From Vibrio splendidus 12E03 (lineage in GTDB: Bacteria; Pseudomonadota; Gammaproteobacteria; Enterobacterales; Vibrionaceae), in contig NZ_AJZD02000165.1 in assembly GCF_000272105.2 (NCBI RefSeq), forward strand, positions 1-48,600: 48,600 nucleotides of DNA, in the 5' to 3' direction. This document shows, one piece after another, positions 18,249 to 27,854 of the stretch. Position numbers and translations under genes: made by a program. The notes under the pieces were generated by a model that did not search any database, had not been told where the DNA came from, and worked only from the letters and a program-made list of their open reading frames with translations. Each line of letters opens with the position of its first letter. The first letter of the stretch is position 1.

Positions 18249-18728
18249 GTGACTAACAACGAAATCTTGCGTCGTATTCAACACGCACTAAACCTTAAAA
18301 ATGCACAAATCATCAAAGCTATCGAACAAGCTGATGTGACCGTTGCTCATGACCAAGTGATAAACTGGCTAAAAGACGACAACGACAAGTCATGCTCTAA
18401 GATGAAAGATAAAGAGTTAGCGGTATTCCTAAATGGTTTCATCAACCTTAAGCGTGGCAAAAAAGAAGGCGAGCAACCTAAACCTGAAGTTGCACTGACG
18501 AACAACATGATCTTCATGAAGCTTCGTATCGCATTAAACATGAAAGCAGAAGATGTTTTGGACGTGCTAGAAGTGGTTGGCATTAGCTTGAGCAAGTACG
18601 AAATCGGCGCTTACTTCCGCAAGCCAGAAAACAAAAACTACAAAGTGTGTGAAGACCAACTGCTTTGCGACTTCCTAAATGGCGTTCAGTTTACTAACCG
18701 CCCTGACTCAGAAGAGTTTGCCGGTTAA
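18249..18728 (+). CDS. DUF1456 family protein (YehS-like)
   Basis: A 159-residue cytoplasmic protein built of two similar halves (about residues 3-70 and 85-150). Each begins with NNEIL/NNMIF, followed by a helix with RIxxALN and a later F-L-N-G motif. This is the DUF1456/YehS family, widespread in gammaproteobacteria and without an assigned function. The start is GTG at 18249 with AGGA 8 nt upstream; the first following ATG would delete the first repeat. It is a single-gene unit between the metG terminator and a strong bidirectional terminator. Confidence 0.88.
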   Translation: MTNNEILRRIQHALNLKNAQIIKAIEQADVTVAHDQVINWLKDDNDKSCSKMKDKELAVFLNGFINLKRGKKEGEQPKPEVALTNNMIFMKLRIALNMKAEDVLDVLEVVGISLSKYEIGAYFRKPENKNYKVCEDQLLCDFLNGVQFTNRPDSEEFAG

Positions 18729-18770
18729 AAACAACCTACTAATAAACTAGCCAGATTCTTAATAAATAAA

Positions 18771-18807
18771 AAGCGGCGAGATAATTGTATTATCTCGCCG
18801 CTTTTTT
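18771..18807. terminator. Bidirectional terminator between the yehS-like gene and fadR
   Basis: A perfect 14-bp GC-rich stem (18771-18784 with 18790-18803) with a TTGTA loop, flanked by A and T runs. Confidence 0.95.
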
Positions 18808-18843
18808 GTTCTTTGTTTAACGCTATTTAGTTAGCCCAAAAGA

Positions 18844-19683
18844 TTAGCTATCGTCTTCAGTGAAGTTCGTTGGCAACGTTGTTTTCATTTCGTTCCAAAC
18901 CTGCGCACTTGCGATACCGTAATTACGGATCACCAATGGCAAGTTTTCACGTTGGCCGCTCTCACAGATAACGAACAACTCTTTATAGAAGTCCATCGCT
19001 AAACGTCGTGCTTCTGGGTTAGAGAAGTAGTAGCTACCGATACGGTCATACAGTTTACGTACACCGTTGAAGATCAGGCCGTAAATTTGGTTGCCTGAAT
19101 GGAATGCTAAACGTTGGAAAAGCATGTAATCGTAGAAGTTGAAAGTCTTCGCGATTAAGATCGTTTGACGTTTCGCTTCATCTTTCTCAGAATCTTCTTT
19201 TACAGCTTGCTTAATCTTGTCTGCGTATGGCGATGATTCTAAGAACTCATCCCATGTAGGTGCCGCAAGTAACGCTTCACAAGATTCAATCACGTTACTA
19301 ATAGTACGCTCTGAAGCTTCTTTGTTTGCTTTGAATGCATAACGCATAAAGATCGGGCTGATATTAGTACGGGCAGCAAGTAAGTCTTCTACCATCTTGC
19401 TTGCGTTATCAACGTCCAACGTCATTAGCGTATCAAGGATATGAAGACCTGATGTCTCCATAAACTGATTAACTTTGGTTGGTTTGCCGTGTTGGATTGT
19501 CAACCAACCATCACGAGCAAGACGTTGAAGTACTTCACGAAGCGTAGTACGTGTAACGCCAATTAGCTCAGAAAGCTCACGCTCTGCTGGCAAGATAGAA
19601 CCTGGAGGGAAACGGCCATTCCAAATACTTTCAATGATATACTTTTCTGCAAATCCTGCCGGGCTCTTCGCCTTAATGACCAT
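18844..19683 (-). CDS. fadR: Fatty acid metabolism regulator FadR
   Basis: A 279-residue GntR-family regulator that senses long-chain acyl-CoA, represses fatty acid breakdown genes and activates fabA/fabB. The N-terminal winged helix covers about residues 8-75, with [30 protein letters not shown] (residues 26-55, cited as two parts: linker and recognition helix). The rest is the all-helical acyl-CoA domain. At 279 residues it is about 40 longer than the enterobacterial protein. The extra block lies around residues 138-177 ([15 protein letters not shown] and following), the insertion known from Vibrio FadR. Divergent from nhaB, as in E. coli. Confidence 0.96.
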   Translation of the reverse strand: MVIKAKSPAGFAEKYIIESIWNGRFPPGSILPAERELSELIGVTRTTLREVLQRLARDGWLTIQHGKPTKVNQFMETSGLHILDTLMTLDVDNASKMVEDLLAARTNISPIFMRYAFKANKEASERTISNVIESCEALLAAPTWDEFLESSPYADKIKQAVKEDSEKDEAKRQTILIAKTFNFYDYMLFQRLAFHSGNQIYGLIFNGVRKLYDRIGSYYFSNPEARRLAMDFYKELFVICESGQRENLPLVIRNYGIASAQVWNEMKTTLPTNFTEDDS

Positions 19684-20323
19684 CTACACTTCAATCCAAT
19701 TTAATTATTCTGTTCTAATTTACTCATCATACCACTAGTTAACACCTAGCGGAAACACCCTCAAAAATTTTACTCACTCAAAACACAAGTAGAGTTAAAA
19801 CTCTAAAGTTCAGCACACGTTTGCACCTTAGGTTTAGAAAGCAAGCGACTATAAATCACTATTTCAACAAATCATTAACACAACAAATTTTCTTTAAAAT
19901 CAATGAGATTGGTCATAATTTTAAAGCCATTAAATTGCAACATTAAGTTGTAATAATCATATATAAACCGTCTTTATTCTGTAAATTTCAATCATTTCGC
20001 TGAAATATTGATTCTAGTCGGTTTTTATCACATTTTAAGTGGTATGCTTGCGCTACTTTGATCGCGTTTCTCAACAAAAAAGAGGTATTTTTAGTGCTAC
20101 AGGGCTTTTCCTGTTGACTAAATGTTATCTAAGAGTAGAGTTGCGCTCAAAAATAAGCAGTGCTTGAGTTTCTAAGGGAGTGACTTGGCAAGACCACAGA
20201 ACATTACATGGAATGTAGTTTTTCTAAGTCACTGTTAGTTATAGTTTTTAACAATTTCTATAGCTCGATTCTCAAAATGTTGTATTGCTTGTCTATTCAT
20301 AATCAACATAAAAGAGTATTAAC
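19684..20323. other. Long AT-rich fadR-nhaB spacer
   Basis: 640 nt without a convincing gene. It must hold the two divergent promoters and a long nhaB leader. I see many A/T runs and a GTTGACTAAATGTTATC stretch near 20113, but no promoter pair with good spacing. There is a lone GGTC half (ATTGGTCATAAT near 19910) that is too incomplete to call a FadR operator. No known riboswitch pattern was recognised. Confidence 0.5.
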
Positions 20324-21916
20324 ATGCCGATGTCTCTCGGAAACGCTTTTATCAAGAACTTCCTTGGTAAAGCTCCTGATTGGTATAAACTTGCCATCAT
20401 TTCCTTTTTAATCATCAACCCGTTTGTTTTCTTCCTAGTTGACCCATTTGTTGCGGGCTGGCTATTGGTGGTTGAGTTTATTTTCACTCTAGCTATGGCT
20501 CTCAAATGCTACCCACTTCAACCGGGTGGTCTATTAGCTATTCAAGCAGTCGCCATTGGCATGACCAAACCAGAAATGGTTTATCACGAGCTGCAAGCAA
20601 ACCTTCCTGTATTACTCTTGCTCGTATTCATGGTTGCTGGCATCTACTTCATGAAAGAACTGCTTTTGTTCATTTTCACGAAGATCTTGCTTGGCATCCA
20701 ATCTAAAATTTTACTCTCTGTTGCCTTCTGTGTTGCTGCCGCTTTCTTATCAGCATTCCTAGATGCACTAACAGTAATCGCCGTAGTTATTAGCGTTGCG
20801 GTCGGCTTCTACTCTATCTACCACAAGGTTGCATCAGGCAAGGGCACAACGTCTGCGCACGATCATACTCATGATGAAGAGATCTCAGAGCTAACTCGTG
20901 ATGACCTAGAAAACTACCGTGCTTTCCTACGTTCACTGCTTATGCACGCAGGTGTGGGTACAGCACTGGGTGGTGTAATGACCATGGTAGGTGAACCACA
21001 GAACTTGGTAATTGCTAAACAAGCGGGCTGGGAGTTCGGTGAATTTATCATCCGTATGCTGCCGGTAACACTGCCTGTTTTCTTCTGCGGTATTTTAACT
21101 TGTGCACTTGTCGAGAAATTCAAAGTGTTTGGTTACGGTGCTGAGCTACCAATGAATGTTCGCCAAATCTTAGTTGAGTTCGACAACAAAGAACGTGCAA
21201 ACCGCACCAAGCAAGACGTAGCAAAATTATGGGTTCAGAGTGCAATCGCAGTTTGGCTGATTGTTGGCCTTGCGCTTCACGTCGCTGAAGTGGGTTTGAT
21301 TGGCCTTTCAGTGATCATATTGGCAACGGCATTTACTGGTGTAATTGAAGAGCACTCGATGGGTAAAGCCTTTGAAGAAGCGCTACCATTTACTGCACTT
21401 CTTGCCGTCTTTTTCGCTGTCGTTGCGGTAATCATCGACCAAGCTCTATTTAAGCCAGTGATCGATGCAGTACTTCACGTTGAAGATAAAGGCGCACAGC
21501 TCGCACTCTTCTATATTGCCAACGGTATTTTATCGATGGTTTCAGATAACGTGTTCGTCGGTACGGTTTACATTAACGAAGTGAAAACTGCACTGGTTGA
21601 AGGCATCATCACTCGTGATCAGTTCGACCTACTTGCTGTTGCTATCAACACTGGTACTAACTTACCTTCTGTTGCTACGCCAAACGGCCAGGCTGCATTC
21701 CTATTCCTATTAACATCAGCACTTGCTCCGTTAATTCGATTGTCTTACGGCCGCATGGTTATCATGGCTCTGCCATACACCATCGTGTTAGCACTGGTTG
21801 GCCTTGCTGGTATCGTGTTCTTCGTAGAACCGATGACAGCCTGGTTCTATGATGCAGGTTGGATCATTCAGCGCACTGGTGAAACTGTTGCTCCAGTTAT
21901 CTCTGGCGGTCATTAA
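20324..21916 (+). CDS. nhaB: Na+/H+ antiporter NhaB
   Basis: A 530-residue inner-membrane sodium/proton antiporter of the NhaB family (about 12 membrane helices). It exports sodium at neutral to alkaline pH, which matters for a marine cell with a sodium cycle. Recognised from the opening [22 protein letters not shown] (given in part), the [17 protein letters not shown] helix, a His-rich cytosolic loop ([10 protein letters not shown], about residues 178-187) and the [20 protein letters not shown] region. The neighbours fadR and dsbB are the same as in E. coli. Confidence 0.96.
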   Translation: MPMSLGNAFIKNFLGKAPDWYKLAIISFLIINPFVFFLVDPFVAGWLLVVEFIFTLAMALKCYPLQPGGLLAIQAVAIGMTKPEMVYHELQANLPVLLLLVFMVAGIYFMKELLLFIFTKILLGIQSKILLSVAFCVAAAFLSAFLDALTVIAVVISVAVGFYSIYHKVASGKGTTSAHDHTHDEEISELTRDDLENYRAFLRSLLMHAGVGTALGGVMTMVGEPQNLVIAKQAGWEFGEFIIRMLPVTLPVFFCGILTCALVEKFKVFGYGAELPMNVRQILVEFDNKERANRTKQDVAKLWVQSAIAVWLIVGLALHVAEVGLIGLSVIILATAFTGVIEEHSMGKAFEEALPFTALLAVFFAVVAVIIDQALFKPVIDAVLHVEDKGAQLALFYIANGILSMVSDNVFVGTVYINEVKTALVEGIITRDQFDLLAVAINTGTNLPSVATPNGQAAFLFLLTSALAPLIRLSYGRMVIMALPYTIVLALVGLAGIVFFVEPMTAWFYDAGWIIQRTGETVAPVISGGH

Positions 21917-21996
21917 GCTAACACTGTGTCGCAAACCACATTAAGTATAACTAGCTAATCAAAAATATTAGTTGATTAGGAAACTTATCCAAGATA

Positions 21997-22025
21997 AAAA
22001 GCTCTGAGTAATCAGGGCTTTTTTA
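21997..22025 (+). terminator. nhaB terminator
   Basis: AAAGCTCTGA/TCAGGGCTTT with one wobble and a GTAA loop, then a T run. It separates nhaB from dsbB. Confidence 0.8.
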
Positions 22026-22047
22026 TTTTATAGACAGGATTTAATTC

Positions 22048-22572
22048 GTGAACTTTTTAGCAATGATCAAAGACTTCTCTAAGGGACGTTTATCTTGGCT
22101 TTTACTGCTGGCTTTTATTGTCTTTTTTGAAGCGTGCGCTCTCTTCTTCCAACACGTGATGATGCTTGGTCCTTGCGTGATGTGTATCTATGAGCGCGTT
22201 GCTATGCTCGCTATCGGTGTTGCTGCCATGATTGGTGCTATTGCCCCGAATAACCCAATATCACGTTGGTTAGGCCTTGCTGGTTGGGGATTTGGCGCAT
22301 ACAAAGGTTTGATGCTTGCTTTAGAGCACGTCGATTACCAGTTCAATCCGTCTCCTTTCGCAACCTGTGACTTATTCGTGACCTTCCCTAGCTGGGCACC
22401 TTTAAACCAATGGGCACCTTGGATGTTTGAAGCTTACGGTGATTGCAGTAAGGTTGTGTGGCAGTTCTTCGATCTTTCTATGCCTCAGTGGCTAGTCATT
22501 ATCTTTGCAGGTAACTTGGTTGCTTTCGGTATTGTGGTTATTTCTCAATTTGTGAAGTCGAAAAACGACTAA
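22048..22572 (+). CDS. dsbB: Disulfide bond formation protein B
   Basis: A 174-residue inner-membrane protein with four helices that reoxidises DsbA using quinones. Both periplasmic Cys pairs are present: Cys43/Cys46 in GPCVMC and Cys107/Cys133 (FATCDLF and YGDCSKV). I use the GTG start at 22048: AGGA lies 8 nt upstream, and the N-terminus then lines up with the E. coli protein (SKGRLSWLL against SQGRGAWLL). Starting at the ATG at 22063 would lose only five residues. It has its own bidirectional terminator downstream. Confidence 0.96.
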   Translation: MNFLAMIKDFSKGRLSWLLLLAFIVFFEACALFFQHVMMLGPCVMCIYERVAMLAIGVAAMIGAIAPNNPISRWLGLAGWGFGAYKGLMLALEHVDYQFNPSPFATCDLFVTFPSWAPLNQWAPWMFEAYGDCSKVVWQFFDLSMPQWLVIIFAGNLVAFGIVVISQFVKSKND

Positions 22573-22600
22573 CAGTAAGCCGCTAAAATTGAGACAACAA

Positions 22601-22628
22601 AAAAGTCGACCATGAGGTCGACTTTTTT
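22601..22628. terminator. Bidirectional terminator between dsbB and the SEC-C gene
   Basis: A perfect 11-bp stem AAAAGTCGACC/GGTCGACTTTT with an ATGA loop (22601-22626), then T. Confidence 0.93.
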
Positions 22629-22699
22629 ATGACTTAAGCTTTTGAACACATAAAGAGAGTCTGCTACTGACTCAAGTAATGTTCATCAACAAACTGCGA

Positions 22700-23320
22700 T
22701 TAGCTGTTTTTACCACAGCACTGCTTGAACTTTTTACCACTTTCACATGGGCAAGCATCGTTGCGGCCGATATCTTTAAATGGATTCACGCTCTGCGATT
22801 TATTACCTAGCATCGCCTCATCAGCTGCCATTGCCACTTCTGAGATCATCAGATCGACCTGACCCACTAAATCGGCAAGCGATGGTGGGTTTTGAAGCCC
22901 AGCCGCAACCATTTGTTGTTGAGTTTGCTCTTCATCAATCGCTAACATTAATGTCGTCAACAGAGCTTGCAGCATGCGCAGAGTACCGTCCGCAACCGTA
23001 ATGCTTTGCCACTGCTCTTCCACTGTCGGCCAAACCATCATAAAACCTTCCGCAAAATCTGCGAACTGCTCATTGAAGTCACCTTCTGCAAACACATCAG
23101 TCAGTAAGTATTCACTTCGCTGAATTAGGTTGTGCTGTCGGTTAATCTGTTCTGTCACTAATGTTACAAGCTCTTTGCCCGCTTCAGGAGCTACGATAGC
23201 AATCCATTCTTCAGGATCGAGTGGCTTTGTCGCTAAGTTAGACGCAAGGATTGCACCTTCGATAAACTGCGGCGTAATGTCTGAAATAGATTCTGGTAGG
23301 CTTAATAATTGATATGTCAT
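22700..23320 (-). CDS. YecA/UPF0149 family protein with C-terminal SEC-C zinc motif
   Basis: A 206-residue acidic helical protein. The main part (about residues 10-165) looks like the UPF0149 (YgfB/YecA) fold, with [10 protein letters not shown] around residue 90. The C-terminus (about 185-206) is a SEC-C zinc-binding motif, [18 protein letters not shown], which in SecA binds SecB and ribosomes. Standalone proteins of this type are thought to contact the translation or secretion machinery, but no reaction is known. A single-gene unit convergent with dsbB. Confidence 0.85.
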   Translation of the reverse strand: MTYQLLSLPESISDITPQFIEGAILASNLATKPLDPEEWIAIVAPEAGKELVTLVTEQINRQHNLIQRSEYLLTDVFAEGDFNEQFADFAEGFMMVWPTVEEQWQSITVADGTLRMLQALLTTLMLAIDEEQTQQQMVAAGLQNPPSLADLVGQVDLMISEVAMAADEAMLGNKSQSVNPFKDIGRNDACPCESGKKFKQCCGKNS

Positions 23321-23531
23321 GAAAGCTCTGGATATTGGGGCATTTTCGATATTATAACGTTATCCCTGCTAAGTTGTCGCCAACCACTTCCCTCTGTTTT
23401 CTAACCGATAACGATACGCAAACCATTGCCATTCAAATATTGGCGATATTTCACTTATTTCGCTTTGATAATCAGAACCTTGGGTGTAAAACGCTTCCAT
23501 AAACATTTAGTTACATTTAGGCGTGGTCAAC

Positions 23532-24083
23532 ATGAAATCAAAATCCCAAGGTTTTACATTACTCGAACTTGTCGTTGTGATTGTTATTCTAGGAATATTG
23601 GCAGTGACCGCTGCACCTAGGTTTCTTGGTGTTCAACGGGACGCTCATGAAGCATTAGCACAAGGCGCATTTGCTGCGTTTAGAAACAGCATTGAGATGT
23701 ACCATTCTCAATGGCTTGTCGATGGAGAGCCAAATTTTGATCAAGTGGTAGATTACGGCGAAGGCGACGTGTACCCATCACTTACTGGCTTTCCTATTTC
23801 GGTTCGAGAACAACCAACAAATCCGCCACAAGTCAATGGTGACCAATGCGTTGCACTTTGGAACTCTTTGATTAATTCCGATTTAGTTGCTCGCTCTCAA
23901 AATGATACTGGCTTTATTCTGCCTTCCGACGAAGCCATTGTAAGTTGGTACACGGGTACGCCGGAGTGTTATTACTACTACACTTCAAGTTTTACCCCGT
24001 CCGAACGCTTGCCTATTCTTTATTACTCACCGATTACAGGTGAGGTAAGAGTGACGCGTGAAATGGCAAATACCGCTCCTTAG
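23532..24083 (+). CDS. Type IV pilin-like protein, MSHA type
   Basis: A 183-residue prepilin. The short basic leader MKSKSQG is followed by FTLLELVVVIVILGILAVTA, the class III (type IVa) pilin signature, with cleavage after Gly7 and Glu5 of the mature chain present. The APRFLGVQRDAH continuation is close to MSHA pilins. Two later cysteines (QCVALW and ECYYYY) could form the C-terminal loop disulfide. I start at the ATG at 23532 because a GTG three codons earlier would spoil the leader. No pilus assembly genes are nearby, so it must rely on machinery encoded elsewhere. It could be a minor pilin or an extra MSHA subunit. Confidence 0.88.
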   Translation: MKSKSQGFTLLELVVVIVILGILAVTAAPRFLGVQRDAHEALAQGAFAAFRNSIEMYHSQWLVDGEPNFDQVVDYGEGDVYPSLTGFPISVREQPTNPPQVNGDQCVALWNSLINSDLVARSQNDTGFILPSDEAIVSWYTGTPECYYYYTSSFTPSERLPILYYSPITGEVRVTREMANTAP

Positions 24084-24154
24084 TGACAATCTAACGAACA
24101 CCTCGTACAATCACGCCTCTTAATTTCAGGACAGAGATGTTTCGGTAGATCAGC

Positions 24155-25111
24155 ATGCGAGTAATACTTGGCCCGATGGAGGGCGTTCTAGACCACCTAA
24201 TGCGTGAAATTCTCACAGAGATCAATGATTACGATCTCTGTGTCACTGAATTTGTCCGCGTTACGGATCAATTACTGCCACCGCATGTATTCCACCGCTT
24301 GTGTCCAGAGCTCCACCAAGGCTCACAAACCATGGCTGGTGTTCCTGTTCACGTTCAACTGCTTGGACAACACCCCAAATGGATGGCAGAGAACGCTATC
24401 CAAGCTGCAAGCCTTGGTGCGAAAGGTATCGACCTTAACTTTGGTTGCCCAGCAAAAGCGGTAAACAAAAGTAACGGTGGTGCGTCTCTGTTGAAAGAAC
24501 CAGAGCTTATCTACCAAGTAGTCAAAGCAACTCGAGAAGCCGTGCCTGCACATATCCCTGTTTCCGCGAAGATTCGCTTAGGTTGGGAGCACCCAGATGA
24601 GTGCTTTGAGATTGTCGATGCTATTGAACAAGCAAAAGCCGACGAACTGACTGTGCATGCTAGAACCAAAACCGGTGGTTACAAGGCCAGTGAAATCAAA
24701 TGGGATTACATCAATCAAATCCGTCTGAAAACCTCTCTGCCGTTGATTGCAAATGGTGAGATCTGGAATTACCAAGATGGTCAAGATTGTATCAAAACCA
24801 CAGGCATTGATTCATTAATGGTATGTCGTGGTGCATTCAATGTTCCAAACCTTGGTAACGTCGTTAAACACAACCACCAGCCAATGCCTTGGCAACAAGT
24901 GATTGCCCTGCTGCTGCGTTACTCTGAGTTTGAAATTGAGGGTGATAAAGGTCTGTATTATCCGAACCGCGTAAAACAGTGGTTTGTGTATCTACGCAAA
25001 GAATACCCGGAAGCTGAAGAGCTATTTCGTGAGATCAGAACCTATAAAAAAGCGGCTCCGATTGTCGAGCAGATTAAACGTTATCAAGAGCAGTACTGCC
25101 AACCTGTTTAA
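24155..25111 (+). CDS. dusC: tRNA-dihydrouridine(16) synthase DusC
   Basis: A 318-residue FMN enzyme that reduces uridine to dihydrouridine at position 16 of the tRNA D-loop. The N-terminus MRVILGPMEGVLDHLMRE and the DYDLCVTEFVRVTDQLLP run match the DusC subgroup, rather than DusA or DusB, closely. The catalytic Cys98 is in NFGCPAKAVNKSNGGASLL. The FMN-binding TIM barrel is followed by a helical RNA-binding C-terminus (about residues 240-318). Length is normal. It follows the pilin gene by 71 nt with no terminator visible between, so co-transcription is possible but would be coincidental in function. Confidence 0.95.
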   Translation: MRVILGPMEGVLDHLMREILTEINDYDLCVTEFVRVTDQLLPPHVFHRLCPELHQGSQTMAGVPVHVQLLGQHPKWMAENAIQAASLGAKGIDLNFGCPAKAVNKSNGGASLLKEPELIYQVVKATREAVPAHIPVSAKIRLGWEHPDECFEIVDAIEQAKADELTVHARTKTGGYKASEIKWDYINQIRLKTSLPLIANGEIWNYQDGQDCIKTTGIDSLMVCRGAFNVPNLGNVVKHNHQPMPWQQVIALLLRYSEFEIEGDKGLYYPNRVKQWFVYLRKEYPEAEELFREIRTYKKAAPIVEQIKRYQEQYCQPV

Positions 25112-25169
25112 ATCTTCGAACAAGCTGGCTGTTCTCTACTTCTAACAATACGCCGATTAAATAACGTGG

Positions 25170-26636
25170 TTAAAATTCGAGACGGTCTTTACCCGTGGTC
25201 TTAGCCACGTAAAGCTTTTCATCGGCATATTTAAATATCTCTTCAAAGTTGAGCTTACTTTGTTCTGTTTCTACAATGCAGACACCGCCAGACACTGTGA
25301 ATCCATTCGGAACAATATCGACTGATTTAGCACTGATTGCGTTTTTCACGCGCTCTAATGTTCTCATCAGAGTTTCACGGTCATCACCTTTCATGTAAAC
25401 GACAAACTCTTCGCCACCAAACCTAGCGGCTACATCACTGCTTCGAACACTGTTACTGATCTGGCGCGACATATAACGAATCACATCATCACCTTTGTCA
25501 TGGCCATAAGTATCATTGATTAACTTGAAATCATCGATATCAAATACCGTTAAGGCAAACAACTGATCGTGATCGACGCTTCGCCAAAACGCTTCTAAAC
25601 CACGTCGGTTTAACAGTCCCGTCATAGGGTCTTTCGCAGCGAGCTCTTTGAAGTAACCCCGTTCAATAGTCGAATTGACGTAGAAAAAGATCGTTACAGA
25701 GAAAAGATAGACAATGATAGCAACGATAAGGCTGTCTTTATCATACACGAAAAAGTGCTCAATCTCTTTGGCAATATCCAATTCGTAATACATGGCATGA
25801 TGGGATGCGACACCTTCTAGATTAATCTGATGATAGAAAGCCGCGCTATCAATCGGCGCAGAGCGAGTGGTATCGATAATATCGATCCGACCAGCCAGAT
25901 GCTCATTAGAGTTCTCAAGCAACCTACCAGCATTAATATCCACCGACAGCATCCCTTGGTGAACGCCTTTATGGAACACAGGGATGGTCATACTGAACAT
26001 GCGGTCAAGGGAATCAAAACGATAGCCAGGGCCAGAGAGCGTGAGTTTGTCAGGGTTGTTGGCCGTTTTCTGCCAGTAAGGGCGACTCTTTATAGTCGAG
26101 AGCAGCTCTTTACTCAGCCCTTTGGCAAAATCTTCCGGCGAAGAGATCACATAGCCACTCGTATCAATAAAATGCACGCCGTCGTGGTATTCATCAAGCT
26201 GAGATAAAAACGAAAGAATAGGAGCTAGAGCTATCTTTTCTGAAGCGCTCTTGTAGCTGTCACTGGTTTCGGAACAAAGGGATTCTTGGCCGACCAGCAT
26301 ATAGTCGATATCGACAGAAGGAATGTCTGAAGTTTTACCATCCGCTAGGAGTAACACATCAATAGGCCAGATTTGGCAAAGCCCATCCACAACTTGTTTG
26401 TTGTGATCGAGAAAGAGAGGGTTTCCGGATTTGTAGTAGTTGGAGAAGCTGTAATCTAGAGCGGTGACCACTTTTGTGGTTCTTTTGAATACCTCTTCGA
26501 TACGATGAAATTCGCTCTCGATGTCTTTTTCCACCGAATCAAAATGGTTCTTTCCGATTAAGCCGAGTAGCATCGCGGCGATCACTGCAGGAAAGCCGAA
26601 GACAAAGGTAAGGCTAAAGTGCCTATTTACTTTCAT
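25170..26636 (-). CDS. Membrane-bound diguanylate cyclase with periplasmic Cache-like sensor
   Basis: A 488-residue signalling enzyme. Membrane helices at about residues 8-27 and 301-321 bracket a 270-residue periplasmic domain. Part of this domain (HFIDTSGYVISSPEDF, RPYWQK, GMLSVDIN) looks like a double Cache fold, and two cysteines (87 and 121) could pair. The GGDEF domain (about 335-488) has DPMTGLLNRRG, an intact GGEEF active site (407-411) and the inhibitory RxxD site (Arg398-Asp401) five residues before it. It should therefore make cyclic di-GMP under product feedback. It lies 252 nt downstream of an orphan periplasmic binding protein on the same strand. Confidence 0.93.
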   Translation of the reverse strand: MKVNRHFSLTFVFGFPAVIAAMLLGLIGKNHFDSVEKDIESEFHRIEEVFKRTTKVVTALDYSFSNYYKSGNPLFLDHNKQVVDGLCQIWPIDVLLLADGKTSDIPSVDIDYMLVGQESLCSETSDSYKSASEKIALAPILSFLSQLDEYHDGVHFIDTSGYVISSPEDFAKGLSKELLSTIKSRPYWQKTANNPDKLTLSGPGYRFDSLDRMFSMTIPVFHKGVHQGMLSVDINAGRLLENSNEHLAGRIDIIDTTRSAPIDSAAFYHQINLEGVASHHAMYYELDIAKEIEHFFVYDKDSLIVAIIVYLFSVTIFFYVNSTIERGYFKELAAKDPMTGLLNRRGLEAFWRSVDHDQLFALTVFDIDDFKLINDTYGHDKGDDVIRYMSRQISNSVRSSDVAARFGGEEFVVYMKGDDRETLMRTLERVKNAISAKSVDIVPNGFTVSGGVCIVETEQSKLNFEEIFKYADEKLYVAKTTGKDRLEF

Positions 26637-26888
26637 ATAATGTGCTCTTAGCGCTCAGCTATTTTCATTTACCCCATTAATATTATTACATTAATCGGCA
26701 ATTCGCTCGACGTAAAATAATGTAAATTGATATTAACGACACACCTAACGGTCAAATAACCGCTTACAAATGAATAAAATAGAGAAGCACCAACATATAG
26801 AGCAGGTTAGTTCCGTTATCTGAGCCCATTTCAATGCTGTTAATAATATGACTTATGGCCTATTAGCTCACCTAACACCAAACTCAAT

Positions 26889-27854
26889 TCACCGGCTAAT
26901 GACCGCACGCTCAATCACAGACTGAGGCACTGTCACGCCAAGCTCACGTGCAGCATCTAGGTTAACCACCAGCTGAGAACTCTGCGCAGTTTTGACACTC
27001 AACTTCCCGGGCTTCTGTCCTTCCAGAATGGCTGCGACATAATCCGCGGTCTGAATCCCAACATCATAATAATCTAGACCTAAACCAGCAATCGCTCCCT
27101 TCCCGACATAAGACGTTGCTCCTGCAACCACAGGTGTACCAGCTTGGTTTGCAGCGTCTATCAACCCCTCCATGCCGCTTGCAACCGTGTTATCGGTCAA
27201 GGCATAGATAACATCAGACTTCTTAGCAATGGATTCTGCTTTTTCTTCGACATCGTCAACAGTCAGCGCTTTTTCGGTGTGAAGTGTATAACCGAAATCT
27301 CGAGTTGCCTTTCTCAATAACCCAACTAACGCAACGGCATTCGCTTCCGCAGGGTTATAAACCACACCGATTGAACTTGCCTTAGGAAGAAGCTCTTTGA
27401 TCAAAGAGACATGTTGAACGATTGGAGAGAGATCAGAAAGACCCGTGACATTGCGGCCCGGCTTTTCTAGCTGTTTAACCAGCCTAGCGCCGATAGGATC
27501 GGTAACCGCGGTGAACACAATCGGTATCGAGCGAGTCGCCGATACTAAGGCTTGTGAGGTCGGTGTTGCGATGCCTACCAATACATGGGGATTTTCACTG
27601 ACGAGCTCTCTGGCAATCTTGGCTGCCTGAGCCGGGTTACCATTCGCCATTTCATAAGAAAACTCTAAGTTCTTACCGGGGTCATAACCCTTGGCTTTCA
27701 ATCCTTCAAGGAGCCCTAGACGTGTCGCATTCAGATCGGGATGGTCAACAACTTGTGAAACCGACACTTTGGCAACGTTTGCCATTACATTGCCAGTCCA
27801 TAGCAACATCAAGCAACTTAAAACCGCTGCCAATACCTTTCTTACAGAACTCAT
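26889..27854 (-). CDS. Orphan periplasmic substrate-binding protein (ABC_sub_bind family)
   Basis: A 321-residue exported protein of the ABC_sub_bind (PF04392, TrpX/YnfP-like) family. A signal peptide (about residues 1-26, VLAAVLSCLMLLWTGNVMA) is followed by a two-lobed binding protein with VSQVVDHPDLNATRLGLLEGL and GIATPTSQALVSATRSIPIVFTAVTDPIGA (each a family landmark, shown in part). Known relatives bind tryptophan and other aromatic ligands; the ligand here is unknown. The start at 27854 has AGGGAG 5 nt upstream. No permease or ATPase gene is next to it, so it may be a sensor partner of the diguanylate cyclase downstream rather than a transporter part. Confidence 0.87.
   Translation of the reverse strand: MSSVRKVLAAVLSCLMLLWTGNVMANVAKVSVSQVVDHPDLNATRLGLLEGLKAKGYDPGKNLEFSYEMANGNPAQAAKIARELVSENPHVLVGIATPTSQALVSATRSIPIVFTAVTDPIGARLVKQLEKPGRNVTGLSDLSPIVQHVSLIKELLPKASSIGVVYNPAEANAVALVGLLRKATRDFGYTLHTEKALTVDDVEEKAESIAKKSDVIYALTDNTVASGMEGLIDAANQAGTPVVAGATSYVGKGAIAGLGLDYYDVGIQTADYVAAILEGQKPGKLSVKTAQSSQLVVNLDAARELGVTVPQSVIERAVISR

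Noticed and set aside
19905..19925. GGTC-containing stretch as a FadR operator near fadR
   Set aside because: Only one half of the operator (TGGTC) is recognisable; the second half GACCA is missing.
20208..20411. Small open frame upstream of nhaB
   Set aside because: It overlaps the nhaB start in another frame, lacks a ribosome site and has no family resemblance.
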